DNA of 64,000 nucleotides, taken from assembly GCA_947452785.1 (NCBI GenBank), contig CANGDZ010000005.1, positions 23,782-87,781 on the forward strand, read 5' to 3'. Shown one piece after another: positions 17,502 to 26,328 of the stretch. Each line of letters starts with the position of its first letter. The first letter of the stretch is position 1. The position numbers and the translations under genes were made by a program. The notes beneath the pieces are model-generated. The model was not told the DNA's origin. It worked only from the letters and a program-made list of their open reading frames with translations, and made no database searches. This stretch comes from Comamonadaceae bacterium (GTDB lineage: Bacteria; Pseudomonadota; Gammaproteobacteria; Burkholderiales; Burkholderiaceae_C).

Positions 17502-18527
17502 TCAATCTTTGAACAACACCTCGCAGCCCGTGCCGAGCAGCCATTGATCCACGCGCTGGCGTTCGCTGAGCTCCAGGGCTTGGTAGTCACGCCGCAGCCA
17601 CGTCCAGCACTTGGCTTGGTAAGAAAATACTTGCTGTGTCCACGCTTGTCCATCCACTGCGGCGGTGAACTCGGCTTGGCCTGCCTGCAAGGCTTGGGCA
17701 TTGGCTACCAGCAAGGGCGCATACAGGCGGCCCACCTCGTGCAGCAAAGCCAACAGGGTGGCAGGCAAATCATCGCCTGCAAGCCAATCGGTATCCGTGA
17801 CCTCGATGCCTGAGAGGTCTTCGGTCACGGCCACCCAACCGCACACCCGAGGCGCCAGCGCAACGGCCACCGCCATGGGCGTCGGGTCAAACTGCACCAG
17901 TTGGGTAAGTTGTCCATAAAAGCCAAAATCACAAGCGCCGGGCCGAGAGCCCATCATGAAGGGGTGCTCGCGCAAATGGGCCTCCATGGTTTGCAACACA
18001 CGCTGATAACCGGCTTCAATGATCGGTGTGGTCTGGGGGTTGGAGCCCACATAACGCAAGCGCTCGATCTGTCGTGTAGACACCAATTGGGCGTAGTGCT
18101 GCAACTGTTCATCGCTGGCCAAAGGCTGCAGCCAGGTGGCCAAGATGCGAGCCGCTTTATCGATGTCAGTGGCATAGGACCAACGGTAATGGAACATGGC
18201 CTTGGTCAGCCATTCATCGGCAAAGTCTTCCAGCAGTGCATCTATAAAGGCCAAAGCGGGCGAAGGCGGGATCACGCTGCGCCCAGAAAATTCGTTTTCG
18301 AAGCGGTGAATCAAGGGGGTTGAGTCCGTCACCGCCTGCACTTGGCCCTGCGCATCGGGCAGGTAAAACGTGGGCAGCAGGTGGGGCTTGGCGCGGGGCA
18401 GGCCGGGCGCTCCGTTGCTGGACGGAATCAACTGAAAAGGAATGCGGCGGTAACGCAGCAGCGCCGCCATCTTGCGGGTGTAGGGCGAGCCGGGCACGCC
18501 GCTCAGGCGCAATGGGTGTGCAGTCAC
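17502..18527 (-). CDS. Glutathione S-transferase family protein
   Basis: 341 residues, starting at a GTG with AAGGA upstream. The N-terminal thioredoxin-like domain shows GVPGSPYTRKMAALL, then LPTFYLPD and TDSTPLIHRFE, the glutathione-contact region. The rest is alpha-helical but longer than usual for GSTs (about 220 residues), leaving an extra C-terminal segment of unknown role. It lies 15 bp downstream of the TetR gene, so the two form a two-gene operon. Confidence 0.75.
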   Translation of the reverse strand: MTAHPLRLSGVPGSPYTRKMAALLRYRRIPFQLIPSSNGAPGLPRAKPHLLPTFYLPDAQGQVQAVTDSTPLIHRFENEFSGRSVIPPSPALAFIDALLEDFADEWLTKAMFHYRWSYATDIDKAARILATWLQPLASDEQLQHYAQLVSTRQIERLRYVGSNPQTTPIIEAGYQRVLQTMEAHLREHPFMMGSRPGACDFGFYGQLTQLVQFDPTPMAVAVALAPRVCGWVAVTEDLSGIEVTDTDWLAGDDLPATLLALLHEVGRLYAPLLVANAQALQAGQAEFTAAVDGQAWTQQVFSYQAKCWTWLRRDYQALELSERQRVDQWLLGTGCEVLFKD

Positions 18528-18542
18528 AGTCGAGTCCTTGCT

Positions 18543-19181
18543 TTAACGAGAGGCGGGATGCGATGCCATCAGGGACTGCACCGTCATCAACACCACGGCT
18601 TTGGCTTTACCGGGCGACAGGCCTTGCAAGCTGCGCAAACGCATCCAGGTTTCCAAGCTCACCAGCATGGACAAGCCTTCAAAAAATACGCGGTCCTCGA
18701 CATACGCCGCGGGCAGCAGCCAGGCCAGAATGTCTTTCTCAATCTTCACCCGGCGATTGACCTGCTGCAGGATGTACTCGGAGTCATGCATGTGCAATTG
18801 CGCCGCAATGTGATACGGCGCTAAGCGATCAAAAATATCGCAACGCCGCTCAATGCTTTCAACCAAGCGGTCCGACCACAGCGTGGCTTTCAAATGCTTG
18901 TTGACCAAGGGCATCATCAACTCGTCCAAGCGTTGCGTGATCTCGCGGTACAGCGTTTCCATGTCGTCGAAATGGCGAAACACGGTGCGCAACCCCACTT
19001 GGGCGTGTGTGGCGATTTGCTCGGCCGTGGGTGAGGGATGGCCACGGCCAATCAAATCAATGAAAGCGGTGACAATGACTTGACGCGTTTTAATGCTGCG
19101 ATGATGGCGACCGTCGATCGCCACGGCATCCGGCTCAGCGGTTGTCATTTTTGTGAATACTTTAGAAGCTGTTTTTACCAT
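18543..19181 (-). CDS. TetR-family transcriptional regulator
   Basis: 212 residues. The N-terminal helix-turn-helix is seen in PTAEQIATHAQVGLRTVFRHF, read as EQIATHAQVGLRTVFRHF. The C-terminal ligand domain is helical and not assigned. It is upstream of, and co-directional with, the GST gene and divergent from the outer-membrane channel gene. An inverted repeat (AGTGTCA/TGACACT) lies in the intervening region. It is one of two TetR candidates for the shared palindrome found at three other promoters. Confidence 0.88.
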   Translation of the reverse strand: MVKTASKVFTKMTTAEPDAVAIDGRHHRSIKTRQVIVTAFIDLIGRGHPSPTAEQIATHAQVGLRTVFRHFDDMETLYREITQRLDELMMPLVNKHLKATLWSDRLVESIERRCDIFDRLAPYHIAAQLHMHDSEYILQQVNRRVKIEKDILAWLLPAAYVEDRVFFEGLSMLVSLETWMRLRSLQGLSPGKAKAVVLMTVQSLMASHPASR

Positions 19182-19270
19182 GAGCAGATTGTCCTTGATG
19201 ACGCTGCACGGCGATCGAATGCAACGCGGGGTTCAGCACGGCATACTTGGACTGGCTAGTGTTTCTCCCT

Positions 19271-19300
19271 AGTGTCAAATTATGAAAAACAAATGACACT
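19271..19300. promoter_or_regulatory. Inverted repeat between TetR and outer-membrane channel genes
   Basis: AGTGTCA at 19271-19277 and TGACACT at 19294-19300, perfect 7-bp arms 16 bases apart. It lies 44 bp upstream of the channel ATG and 90 bp from the TetR start. It may be the autoregulatory site of that TetR. The wide spacer makes the assignment weak. Confidence 0.35.
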
Positions 19301-19343
19301 GAGTATGTCAGTAAATCATAACTCTATACCCCCGAGGATTCCT

Positions 19344-20531
19344 ATGAAAAAAATGCACGCATTCAAGTTGGCTGGAACAGCCATGTTCATCCTGACTGCG
19401 GCCTCATCGGCTTTGGCAGCCGATGGTTTTAAATTGCGCTTTCCTATTTCAGGCACCTTGGGTGGCGAGATCGTGGCGGCTTTGCCGAGCGAAGGCTGGG
19501 TCGGGTCTGTGGCTTATACCGACATCAACATCGACAAGATCGGCGGGTCTGATGGCAACGCGCTGTCGTTGCAAAAACAAGCTGCTTTTGGGCCTTTGAC
19601 ATCGGCGCAATTGGCGGCCGTGCCCGCCGTGGCTATTCCTGGTGTCGGATCTTTTACGGCGGCCCAAATGCAAGCTGCATTGAATGGCAGAACTGCCTCG
19701 GCCGTGGGAACCGTTGCTGTGGATTACCACCAGCAAATCAAGCAAGCTAATTTGACGTTTGCCCGCATCCTGGACAAGGATGTCAAAGGCGGGAAATTGG
19801 CCATTGCGATCAACATTCCTTATGCCTTGTCCTTGAAGTCGGATGCCTTGTTTACAGGGGCTACACCGACCCTGAGTACGTTGAGCCCTTCTGCAGGTCC
19901 TCTGGCTGCAGTGGCTCAACAGGTGGCTCAATCCAGCTTCAGCACAGGCTATCAGGCTGCCGTGGCCAGCCAGTGGCAAGCTGCTAACGTCAATACTTCT
20001 GGTCTGGGCGATATCGAGACCAGCTTGTTATGGGAAAAAACGGTTGACCAACTCAAGATCGTCGCCGGGGCTACGCTGGCTTTGCCCACAGGCAATTACA
20101 GTTACGTTGAAGGCCGATTGGCACCCAACGTCGGATACGGAAAATATTACACCTTCCGTCCGGGTGTGGGCGTGGCTTACACCGCTTCTGAAAATGTGAC
20201 TTTGGGTGCACGCGGCAGCTTGGGTTTCAACACCAAGAACACTGAGAACAATGTACGCAGCGGTGATTTCTATGTGATCGATTTGGCGGCGGCCTTTAAA
20301 ACACCGGTCGGTGTTTTCGGCCCGCACATGACCGTGATGCGCCAATACACGGATGACACAGGGGGTCAGTTGGGTGCGAACCGCGTTTCATTGACCGGTG
20401 CGGGTGTGTTTGCTGCCTTTCCAATCGCAGCCATTGGCGCAGGCTTGAACCTCTCCTACATGAAGACCATTGACGCACGCAATTCCCTGGCGGGTAGCTT
20501 TGTGCAGGCACGTATCTCCAAAGTTTTCTAA
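19344..20531 (+). CDS. Outer-membrane channel, phenol-degradation MetA (SphA-like) family
   Basis: 395 residues from the ATG at 19344, which has GAGGA upstream; the longer frame lacks such a site. A signal peptide ends SSALA-ADG. The C-terminal half consists of amphipathic beta strands typical of PF13557-type proteins (LALPTGNYSYVEG, FRPGVGVAYTASENVTLG, LTGAGVFAAFPI) and ends in Phe, as outer-membrane barrels do. Such channels are often encoded in hydrophobic-compound catabolic clusters, where they are thought to admit substrate. It faces the TetR gene divergently and ends at a strong terminator. Confidence 0.75.
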   Translation: MKKMHAFKLAGTAMFILTAASSALAADGFKLRFPISGTLGGEIVAALPSEGWVGSVAYTDINIDKIGGSDGNALSLQKQAAFGPLTSAQLAAVPAVAIPGVGSFTAAQMQAALNGRTASAVGTVAVDYHQQIKQANLTFARILDKDVKGGKLAIAINIPYALSLKSDALFTGATPTLSTLSPSAGPLAAVAQQVAQSSFSTGYQAAVASQWQAANVNTSGLGDIETSLLWEKTVDQLKIVAGATLALPTGNYSYVEGRLAPNVGYGKYYTFRPGVGVAYTASENVTLGARGSLGFNTKNTENNVRSGDFYVIDLAAAFKTPVGVFGPHMTVMRQYTDDTGGQLGANRVSLTGAGVFAAFPIAAIGAGLNLSYMKTIDARNSLAGSFVQARISKVF

Positions 20532-20545
20532 GCACCGTCCATCCC

Positions 20546-20585
20546 ATCCCAAGCCGCGCCTCACCCGCGCGCTTGGGATTTTTTT
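20546..20585 (+). terminator. Rho-independent terminator after the outer-membrane channel
   Basis: Arms ATCCCAAGC and GCTTGGGAT enclose a GC-rich loop and are followed by a run of T. It separates the channel gene from the converging sulfatase 2. Confidence 0.85.
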
Positions 20586-22261
20586 CAGTTGGCGTAGTAG
20601 ATGTAGGAATCCCCCGGTTTGGGGGCCTGCTTAAGTGTTTTGTCCAAACTGATGGCGGCTTCCGCCAGCGAAGGCCACATCGGTTTGATTTGCTGGGCGT
20701 TGATGTCCGACAGCCTTTTCTTCATGTCCGCCAATCGCTCAGGTTCTTGGCTGGCCAGGTTGTTGCGCTCTCCCGGATCAGCGGCCAGGTTGTACAGCAC
20801 ATCTTGCTTGGGGCGTTCCATGACTTGCAGTTTCCAGTCCCCCTTGCGCAGGGCCAGGTAAGTGTCCGTGCGGAAAAAGAGTTGCTCATGGGGCGCTTGG
20901 GCATTCAAACCCTTGGCAAAGGGCAACAGGTTCACGCCGTCCAAGACTTTACCTTGGGGTGGTGCCGCTTGAGCTGCGGCCAAGGCGGTCGTGAAAACGT
21001 CCAAGTGGCTGATGGGTTGCTTAAATTGTGTCCCCGAAGGCAAGCCCTTGGGCCACTTCATGAAGAAAGGCACGCGGATGCCGCCTTCGTAGAAAGTGGC
21101 TTTCCAGCCGCGGTAAGGTTTGTTCAGATCGGGCACACCGATGTAATGCGCGCCACCGTTGTCACTGGTGAAGATGATCATGGTGTTGTCATCCAAGCCT
21201 TGGGCTTTGAGGTGCTGCAACACGCGACCGATATTGCGGTCCAGTGAGCGGATCATGGCGGCATAGACGCGGGTGGCATGGTCAGAGATATGCGGCAAGG
21301 CGTCGTAGTCCTCGCGCGTTGCCTGCAGCGGTGAGTGCGGCGCGTTGTAGGCCAGGTACATGAAGAAAGGGTTTTGTTTGTTGGCGTCAATGGCTTTGAT
21401 CGCCTCGTCGGTCAAGTAATCCGTCATGTAGCGCGGCGGCTGAAAGGGCTCACCAGCATTGAATCGAATGCCCCAGGGGTGTGCGGCCCACAAGAATTTG
21501 TCAATGGCGTCAAACTCTTGCTTGGAGTTGACCACTTGGGGCGAATTTTCGGGCAAAAACATGGAAGCGCCATGCATCAGGGAAAGCGACTCGTCAAAGC
21601 CATGGGCGTAGGGCCGAAACTGCGGGCTATCACCCAAATGCCATTTGCCAAGTTGCAAGGTTCGGTAGCCCGAATTTTTCAGTGCGCGGGCCAGCGTCAC
21701 TTCTTGTACCGGCAAACCCATGTCTTCGTAAGGGATCAAATCGGCTTCACGTTCGGCGTGGTAGATGGGTTTTTCCATCTCATTGGGGCTGCCGTTGGAG
21801 GCCAGCACTTTCATGAATTGTTTGGGTGTGGGCGTGAATTCGAAACCGAATCGGGTCGGGTAGCGGCCGGTCATCATGGCCGCGCGGGACGGTGCGCAAG
21901 TCGCGTTGCCTGAATAGCCCGCTAGAAAATCCACACCGTTTTTCGCCAAGGAGTCAATGTTCGGCGTTGGCACCGTGCCCTGGGCCACGCCGCCGCCATG
22001 GGCCGTGATGTCGTTAAAGCCCAAATCATCGGCCACGATCAAAATGATATTGGGTCTTTTCTCGACCGTGCCCGTCACGGGCGGGCTGGGTGGCTTGGCC
22101 CAGCGTACTTCTTGAGTGGGGCCGTAATCTTGGCGAATGGCATATTTCACCATCATCAGCATGACGCCCATGCGGCCACCGATGGACCAATAGCCGACAC
22201 CCAGCAGCATCAACAAAGTCAGCAAGCCAAGGAGCCAGCGGCGAAGGGGAGAAGACAACAT
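20585..22261 (-). CDS. Formylglycine-type sulfatase (sulfatase 2)
   Basis: 558 residues from the ATG at 22261; the frame is open 18 codons further but without a better start. A hydrophobic segment (residues about 9-24) anchors or exports the protein. Metal-binding NIILIVADDLG and the modification site Cys122-A-P-S-R are intact, followed by MMTGRYPTRFGFE. Later conserved pieces include TLQLGKWHLG and TSDNGGAHYIG. It differs from sulfatase 1 in its site and lacks the C-terminal membrane helix, so the two likely cleave different esters. It is monocistronic and divergent from a TetR gene. Confidence 0.92.
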   Translation of the reverse strand: MLSSPLRRWLLGLLTLLMLLGVGYWSIGGRMGVMLMMVKYAIRQDYGPTQEVRWAKPPSPPVTGTVEKRPNIILIVADDLGFNDITAHGGGVAQGTVPTPNIDSLAKNGVDFLAGYSGNATCAPSRAAMMTGRYPTRFGFEFTPTPKQFMKVLASNGSPNEMEKPIYHAEREADLIPYEDMGLPVQEVTLARALKNSGYRTLQLGKWHLGDSPQFRPYAHGFDESLSLMHGASMFLPENSPQVVNSKQEFDAIDKFLWAAHPWGIRFNAGEPFQPPRYMTDYLTDEAIKAIDANKQNPFFMYLAYNAPHSPLQATREDYDALPHISDHATRVYAAMIRSLDRNIGRVLQHLKAQGLDDNTMIIFTSDNGGAHYIGVPDLNKPYRGWKATFYEGGIRVPFFMKWPKGLPSGTQFKQPISHLDVFTTALAAAQAAPPQGKVLDGVNLLPFAKGLNAQAPHEQLFFRTDTYLALRKGDWKLQVMERPKQDVLYNLAADPGERNNLASQEPERLADMKKRLSDINAQQIKPMWPSLAEAAISLDKTLKQAPKPGDSYIYYAN

Positions 22262-22398
22262 GAACAACTTTCTTGTGCGTAAGGGCCGTGCGCTGCACGG
22301 CGCGCCAAAGCGCATCTTGGCCCTAAACTGCGGCCAACACCATCCGGTCTTTCACCCTTGCCGAGTCTTTTTTAATGTGGCATAGTGAGTGCCAATAG

Positions 22399-22420
22399 AT
22401 GTGTAAATACGGTTATACAT
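22399..22420. promoter_or_regulatory. Putative operator between sulfatase 2 and a TetR gene
   Basis: Imperfect palindrome with outer arms ATGTGTAA and TTATACAT, seven of eight arm bases complementary, around a six-base centre. It lies 138 bp upstream of the sulfatase 2 ATG and about 100 bp upstream of the TetR start. The length fits a TetR-type site, and its sequence differs from the shared motif A/B/C. Confidence 0.5.
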
Positions 22421-22517
22421 CAAGGCGTGCAACCCATTTTTGTGCGCTTGTTCGCTTGAATCTGAGCATTCAGGTTGCCAGGGGCTTTTCTGATAACCTT
22501 GGTCACGTTGACTTTTC

Positions 22518-23189
22518 TTGCACTTTATAAGTGATCTGACCGTGGCCCCAACCCCTAAATCTGCTGTTCCAGCCACCGCCGTGGCCAAGGAGGGGCCTCG
22601 CCTCAAGCGCGAGGATTGGCTTCAAGCCGCTTTCAATGCGGTGGTCGACGGTGGGGTGGACAAGCTCAAAATTCTGACGCTGGCCGAAACTTTGGGTGTC
22701 ACCCGGGGCAGCTTTTACTGGCATTTTGCCGACCATGCTGAATTGCTGCAGGCCACCTTGCAGGGCTGGAAAGACCAGGAAATCCAACGCCTATTGCGCA
22801 TCGAAGCCCAGCAAACCCAAGATCCTTTGGCCGATATGCACATGCTGCTGGAAGAAGCCTTGGCCCACAGCGGTGACGAGCTGGAGAACATGCGTTTTGA
22901 ACTTGCCGTCAGAGGCTTGGGCCGGCGTGAGGCGTCAGTGGCGGCCCTGCTGATCGAGGTCGATCAAGCGCGTACCCAACTGTTTGTGAAGCATTTCAGT
23001 CGCTTGTTTCACGACCCCCAAAAAGCCGCCGATTTGGCTGCCTTGTTTTACTTGACGATCGTCGGTTGTTTCCAGGCCTTGAGTCGACCGGGCAACCCTG
23101 CGCGGTCCAAAGACTATTTCAAGTCCATCATCGCCACTTTTTTGATCCAGGCCCAATTGCCCCAGCCCGGCGCGGGTACGACGTCCTAA
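22518..23189 (+). CDS. TetR-family transcriptional regulator
   Basis: Up to 223 residues. The helix-turn-helix is clear: LTLAETLGVTRGSFYWHFAD. The start is uncertain between TTG 22518 and GTG 22542; neither has a good ribosome-binding site. The C-terminal part is helical with no family I can name. It is divergent from sulfatase 2, with a palindrome between them, so it probably controls that gene. It converges on the DUF1254 gene with only four bases between. Confidence 0.85.
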   Translation: MHFISDLTVAPTPKSAVPATAVAKEGPRLKREDWLQAAFNAVVDGGVDKLKILTLAETLGVTRGSFYWHFADHAELLQATLQGWKDQEIQRLLRIEAQQTQDPLADMHMLLEEALAHSGDELENMRFELAVRGLGRREASVAALLIEVDQARTQLFVKHFSRLFHDPQKAADLAALFYLTIVGCFQALSRPGNPARSKDYFKSIIATFLIQAQLPQPGAGTTS

Positions 23190-23193
23190 GCCG

Positions 23194-24594
23194 TCAAGGC
23201 TGGCGCTCCACCGCGGGCAGGTGCCAGTGCCCTTGCAGCGCCGTGTCCTGGGGCCAGTACAGCCGGGCATTGAGCAGAAACGGCGCGTTTTCATTCACCG
23301 GCAACCAGTTGGCCAACATGGGCCCTTCGGGAGCTTGTGCCTGAATCCACAAATCCAAAGAGCCGTCAGCATTGGCCACCAAGGGATGCAAGCTGCCCAC
23401 GGCATGGCGGTGAGAAGGGTGATCGATCAAAAAATCGTCTAAACCGTAGGCGGTGAGGGACCAAAAGGCTTTGACCGGCGGCCACTGGCCGGCAGGGAAG
23501 TGGATGCGATACCGATGGCGACCCTGCAGTGCGGCGCCGCTGCTGTCAACCTGGGTACTGGGGTACATGGCGTCTTCAGGCCAATTGGCACCCAGGCCAA
23601 CCATGGCCACCGCGGTGCGGATGTTGTAGTCCGTGCCGTATTGACCCAAATTGCGTGGCGGTGTGGACCAGCCATTCACCAGATCGCGCGGCTGCTTGAG
23701 CGCTTGCGCGATCTTGAAGTCGGCTATCCAACGACCCAGGCTGACTGCAGCTTGGTCAAACCAATCCCAAGTGACGGGCTGGCCGATCTGCACGCCTATC
23801 TGAGCCAATGAATGCAACACGGGTGCGTCGGCCACAAAGGGTGGGTTGGCGACCATTAAATGCGTCAGGCGGTTGAAAAAATCGACGGTACCCATGTGCT
23901 GCATTTGCTGCAGAGGCGGGGTCAGTGGCGCCGTGGATTTTTGCCAATGGGACTCAGGACTGGGGGGCAAGGTTTGGCCATCCTTCCAGGAGGTCAATTG
24001 CAGACCGTCTTGCAAGCGATGCACCAAGGGGAAATCGGCCTCGCCCTGGGTTTGGGTGCGACCGATCAACCAGGCCATGGCGGTCGGCGAGCGCAGCAAG
24101 GTCATGCCCTCAGGGACTGGCCCTTGCCATTGGGGATCGACTATGAAATAGCGGCCGCCCGCTGTGCCTTGTGTGCGTGTGCCCGGGGATGCAAACACAT
24201 GGGTCCAAGCATCCAACAAGGGCATCACCTCATAGCGCAAGGCGTTGGCGGGCATGTTGAAAACCAAGGGGCCTTGCGACAAGTCCAAAAAAGCGGTGCT
24301 GTACAAAGTGTCCAGGTTGGGCCGCACCACGGTTTTGAATTGGGCATCGGGGAACTGCCGGACTCGGTGCAGCACATTCACCGGCGCCATGCCCAAGGCG
24401 GCATTTTCTCGGGTGATGTCCATGATCACCAGGGGATAGCCAAACACATAGCCCTGCGCACCAATGCGGATGTATTCGGCTTTCCACCAGGTCAGACCCG
24501 CCAACAGCAGCACCGGCATGAGCAGCCCGACCCAGCCACGGTGCAGCCTTCGATAAAAGCGAGCAGGGAATTTGACAGGGTCAGTCGCGGTCAT
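23194..24594 (-). CDS. DUF1254/DUF1214 domain protein, membrane-anchored
   Basis: 466 residues with an N-terminal membrane segment (GWVGLLMPVLLLAGLTWW). The DUF1254 part shows GYVFGYPLVIMDITREN and VVRPNLDTLYSTAFLDLS; the C-terminal DUF1214 part shows GRHRYRIHFPAGQWPPVKAFWSL, read as YRIHFPAGQWPPVKAFWSL, and DFLIDHP. The biochemical role of this pair is unknown. It is the last gene of the PF10118-DUF-FGE operon, 9 bp downstream of the FGE gene, and likely faces the periplasm. Confidence 0.85.
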   Translation of the reverse strand: MTATDPVKFPARFYRRLHRGWVGLLMPVLLLAGLTWWKAEYIRIGAQGYVFGYPLVIMDITRENAALGMAPVNVLHRVRQFPDAQFKTVVRPNLDTLYSTAFLDLSQGPLVFNMPANALRYEVMPLLDAWTHVFASPGTRTQGTAGGRYFIVDPQWQGPVPEGMTLLRSPTAMAWLIGRTQTQGEADFPLVHRLQDGLQLTSWKDGQTLPPSPESHWQKSTAPLTPPLQQMQHMGTVDFFNRLTHLMVANPPFVADAPVLHSLAQIGVQIGQPVTWDWFDQAAVSLGRWIADFKIAQALKQPRDLVNGWSTPPRNLGQYGTDYNIRTAVAMVGLGANWPEDAMYPSTQVDSSGAALQGRHRYRIHFPAGQWPPVKAFWSLTAYGLDDFLIDHPSHRHAVGSLHPLVANADGSLDLWIQAQAPEGPMLANWLPVNENAPFLLNARLYWPQDTALQGHWHLPAVERQP

Positions 24595-24603
24595 CTCAAA
24601 TCT

Positions 24604-25644
24604 TCAAGGACCCGGCGCCAGCAGCACGGTGCGAAAGCCCAAATGACTGGTGCCCAGGTCTTCCTCTTGCGGTTGGCGTGAGCCCGAGCGGTAGCGCATG
24701 CAGTAGTCAGGTGAGCATAAAAAAGAGCCCCCTTTGATGACGCGCTGCCGGGCGCTCGCGTTGCGAATCAGGGTTGAGTCGGGGCTGTTCTCTGCCTTGG
24801 GGCTTGCCACGGCACTGTGATCTGGGGTGTACAGGTCGCGAGTCATCTCCCAGACATTGCCCATCATGTCGTACAAGCCCCAGGCATTTGGGGTGTAGCA
24901 GCCCACCGGGGCTAGGCCGACAAAGCCATCATCAGCGGAGTTGAGCACTGGAAACACCCCTTGCCAGGTGTTGGCACCATGCGGTTGGTCGTGGTCTTTG
25001 GCGGCTTTGACCTCGCCGGCGCGCGCGGCCCATTCCCACTGGCTTTCGGTGGGCAGGCTGCGCCCTTTCCAGGTGGCATAGGCCAATGCGTCTTCGTAGG
25101 TCACGGTGACCACGGGGAAGTGACCGCGCCCCTGGATGTCGGTGCTGGGCCCGCCAGGGTGGCGCCACTGAGCGCCGGCCACATACTGCCACCATTGCTG
25201 TAAGTCGTTGCGGTTGTGCAGCTTAGTGGGCATGGCAAACACCACGGCGCCGGGTGCGCGCAACTCAGGGGCTAAATTGGGTTGTTGTTGGGCATCCCAA
25301 GCCCGCTCGGCCACAGTCACATAGCCCGTGGCCTGAACGAAGGCGGCAAACTCATCATTGCGCACTTCGGTGCGGTCCATCCAAAAGCCGTCCACGCGGG
25401 TGGGGCGAATGGGGCCTTCTTCGGGGTACTTTGTGTCACCCATGTCAAATTGGCCCGCAGGCACCCACACCATGCCGGGGTAGCGCGCGCTGGGGTCGAT
25501 CGCAGGGATTGAACATGCAGGCACCGCGGCAGCCGTGCCGGTGCTTGGCTTCGTGGGGTGTGTTGCACGCCAACCCCAATTACTGAAAGCAACAAGTGCC
25601 AGCAGTGCAATCAGCCAAAGAATACGAGCACGAGGCCTGGTCAT
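24604..25644 (-). CDS. Formylglycine-generating enzyme (SUMF1 family), N-terminally anchored
   Basis: Converts the active-site cysteine of sulfatases to formylglycine using oxygen. From the ATG at 25644 it is 346 residues. A hydrophobic stretch at residues about 9-25 precedes the domain, which runs from PGMVWVPAGQFDMGD to LGFRTVLL. FGE landmarks are FPVVTVTYEDALAYATWKG, LPTESQWEWAAR, GLYDMMGNVWEMTRD and GGSFLCSPDYCMRYR, which holds the two catalytic cysteines (Cys310, Cys315). It is the only FGE in the window and the obvious partner of sulfatases 1 and 2. Well-studied bacterial FGEs lack an export segment; here the enzyme would act in the periplasm. Confidence 0.92.
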   Translation of the reverse strand: MTRPRARILWLIALLALVAFSNWGWRATHPTKPSTGTAAAVPACSIPAIDPSARYPGMVWVPAGQFDMGDTKYPEEGPIRPTRVDGFWMDRTEVRNDEFAAFVQATGYVTVAERAWDAQQQPNLAPELRAPGAVVFAMPTKLHNRNDLQQWWQYVAGAQWRHPGGPSTDIQGRGHFPVVTVTYEDALAYATWKGRSLPTESQWEWAARAGEVKAAKDHDQPHGANTWQGVFPVLNSADDGFVGLAPVGCYTPNAWGLYDMMGNVWEMTRDLYTPDHSAVASPKAENSPDSTLIRNASARQRVIKGGSFLCSPDYCMRYRSGSRQPQEEDLGTSHLGFRTVLLAPGP

Positions 25645-25702
25645 GGGCAACAGAGTTCAAACAAAAGAGACGGCCATCTTAAGTGCTGGCTGGCCCCGGA
25701 CA

Positions 25703-26323
25703 TCAAGCGAAGAACTGTGTCGTTCCCCAAGCCAACAACGCGCAAACGACGGCCATGTCAAATCGTGCACTGAACCCGCTGACCAAGGGACGAACGGGAA
25801 ACACCTGGGTCAGCTCAATGGCCGCCCATTTGTGCACAGAGATGCCTTGTCCTTCAATGTCGATGGCGAAGTTTAAAAAATCTCTGCGACTGCGGTAACG
25901 CACCATGGCCACATAATTCCATTCCGGTGCGTTGGCATCATTGACAAATTGCCCTGTTTTGCGCGCGATGAAGATCGGCAGACTGGCCCGTTTGAGCAGG
26001 GGCCAAATGATGGCCTTGCCATAACGCTGGTCTGCCTCACGCGGGTCTGGGCCAAAGCCCGAGTTTTCAGGGTACAGCGCCTGCTTGCGGTAAAGCACCG
26101 CATTGGACATGATGAATTCGCGGCCATCGTCTTGTGCCAAGAATTGCTCGACTTCATGCAAGTGAGCCAAGCTGAGCGGCCCAGACATCACGGAGCGAAG
26201 TTGTTGAATGCCTTGTGCCGTTTCTTGCGAGGTCAAGGGTTTGCCGCGACCGCCCCACCACAACAGAAATAACAAGTAGATCGCAGCCCAGGCTGTGAGG
26301 ATGATTTGGTTTGTGCTGCTCAT
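25703..26323 (-). CDS. Membrane-anchored small-domain protein, function unknown
   Basis: 206 residues from the ATG at 26323. An N-terminal helix (TNQIILTAWAAIYLLFLLWW) is followed by a soluble domain containing YVAMVRYRSRRDFLNFAID, which looks like the ferredoxin-like (DUF1330/ABM-type) fold, and a second hydrophobic segment at the C-terminus (MAVVCALLAWGTTQFF). No catalytic motif is visible. It lies between the PF10118 gene and FGE with tight spacing, so it belongs to their operon. I cannot assign a function. Confidence 0.6.
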   Translation of the reverse strand: MSSTNQIILTAWAAIYLLFLLWWGGRGKPLTSQETAQGIQQLRSVMSGPLSLAHLHEVEQFLAQDDGREFIMSNAVLYRKQALYPENSGFGPDPREADQRYGKAIIWPLLKRASLPIFIARKTGQFVNDANAPEWNYVAMVRYRSRRDFLNFAIDIEGQGISVHKWAAIELTQVFPVRPLVSGFSARFDMAVVCALLAWGTTQFFA

Positions 26324-26328
26324 CAGGT

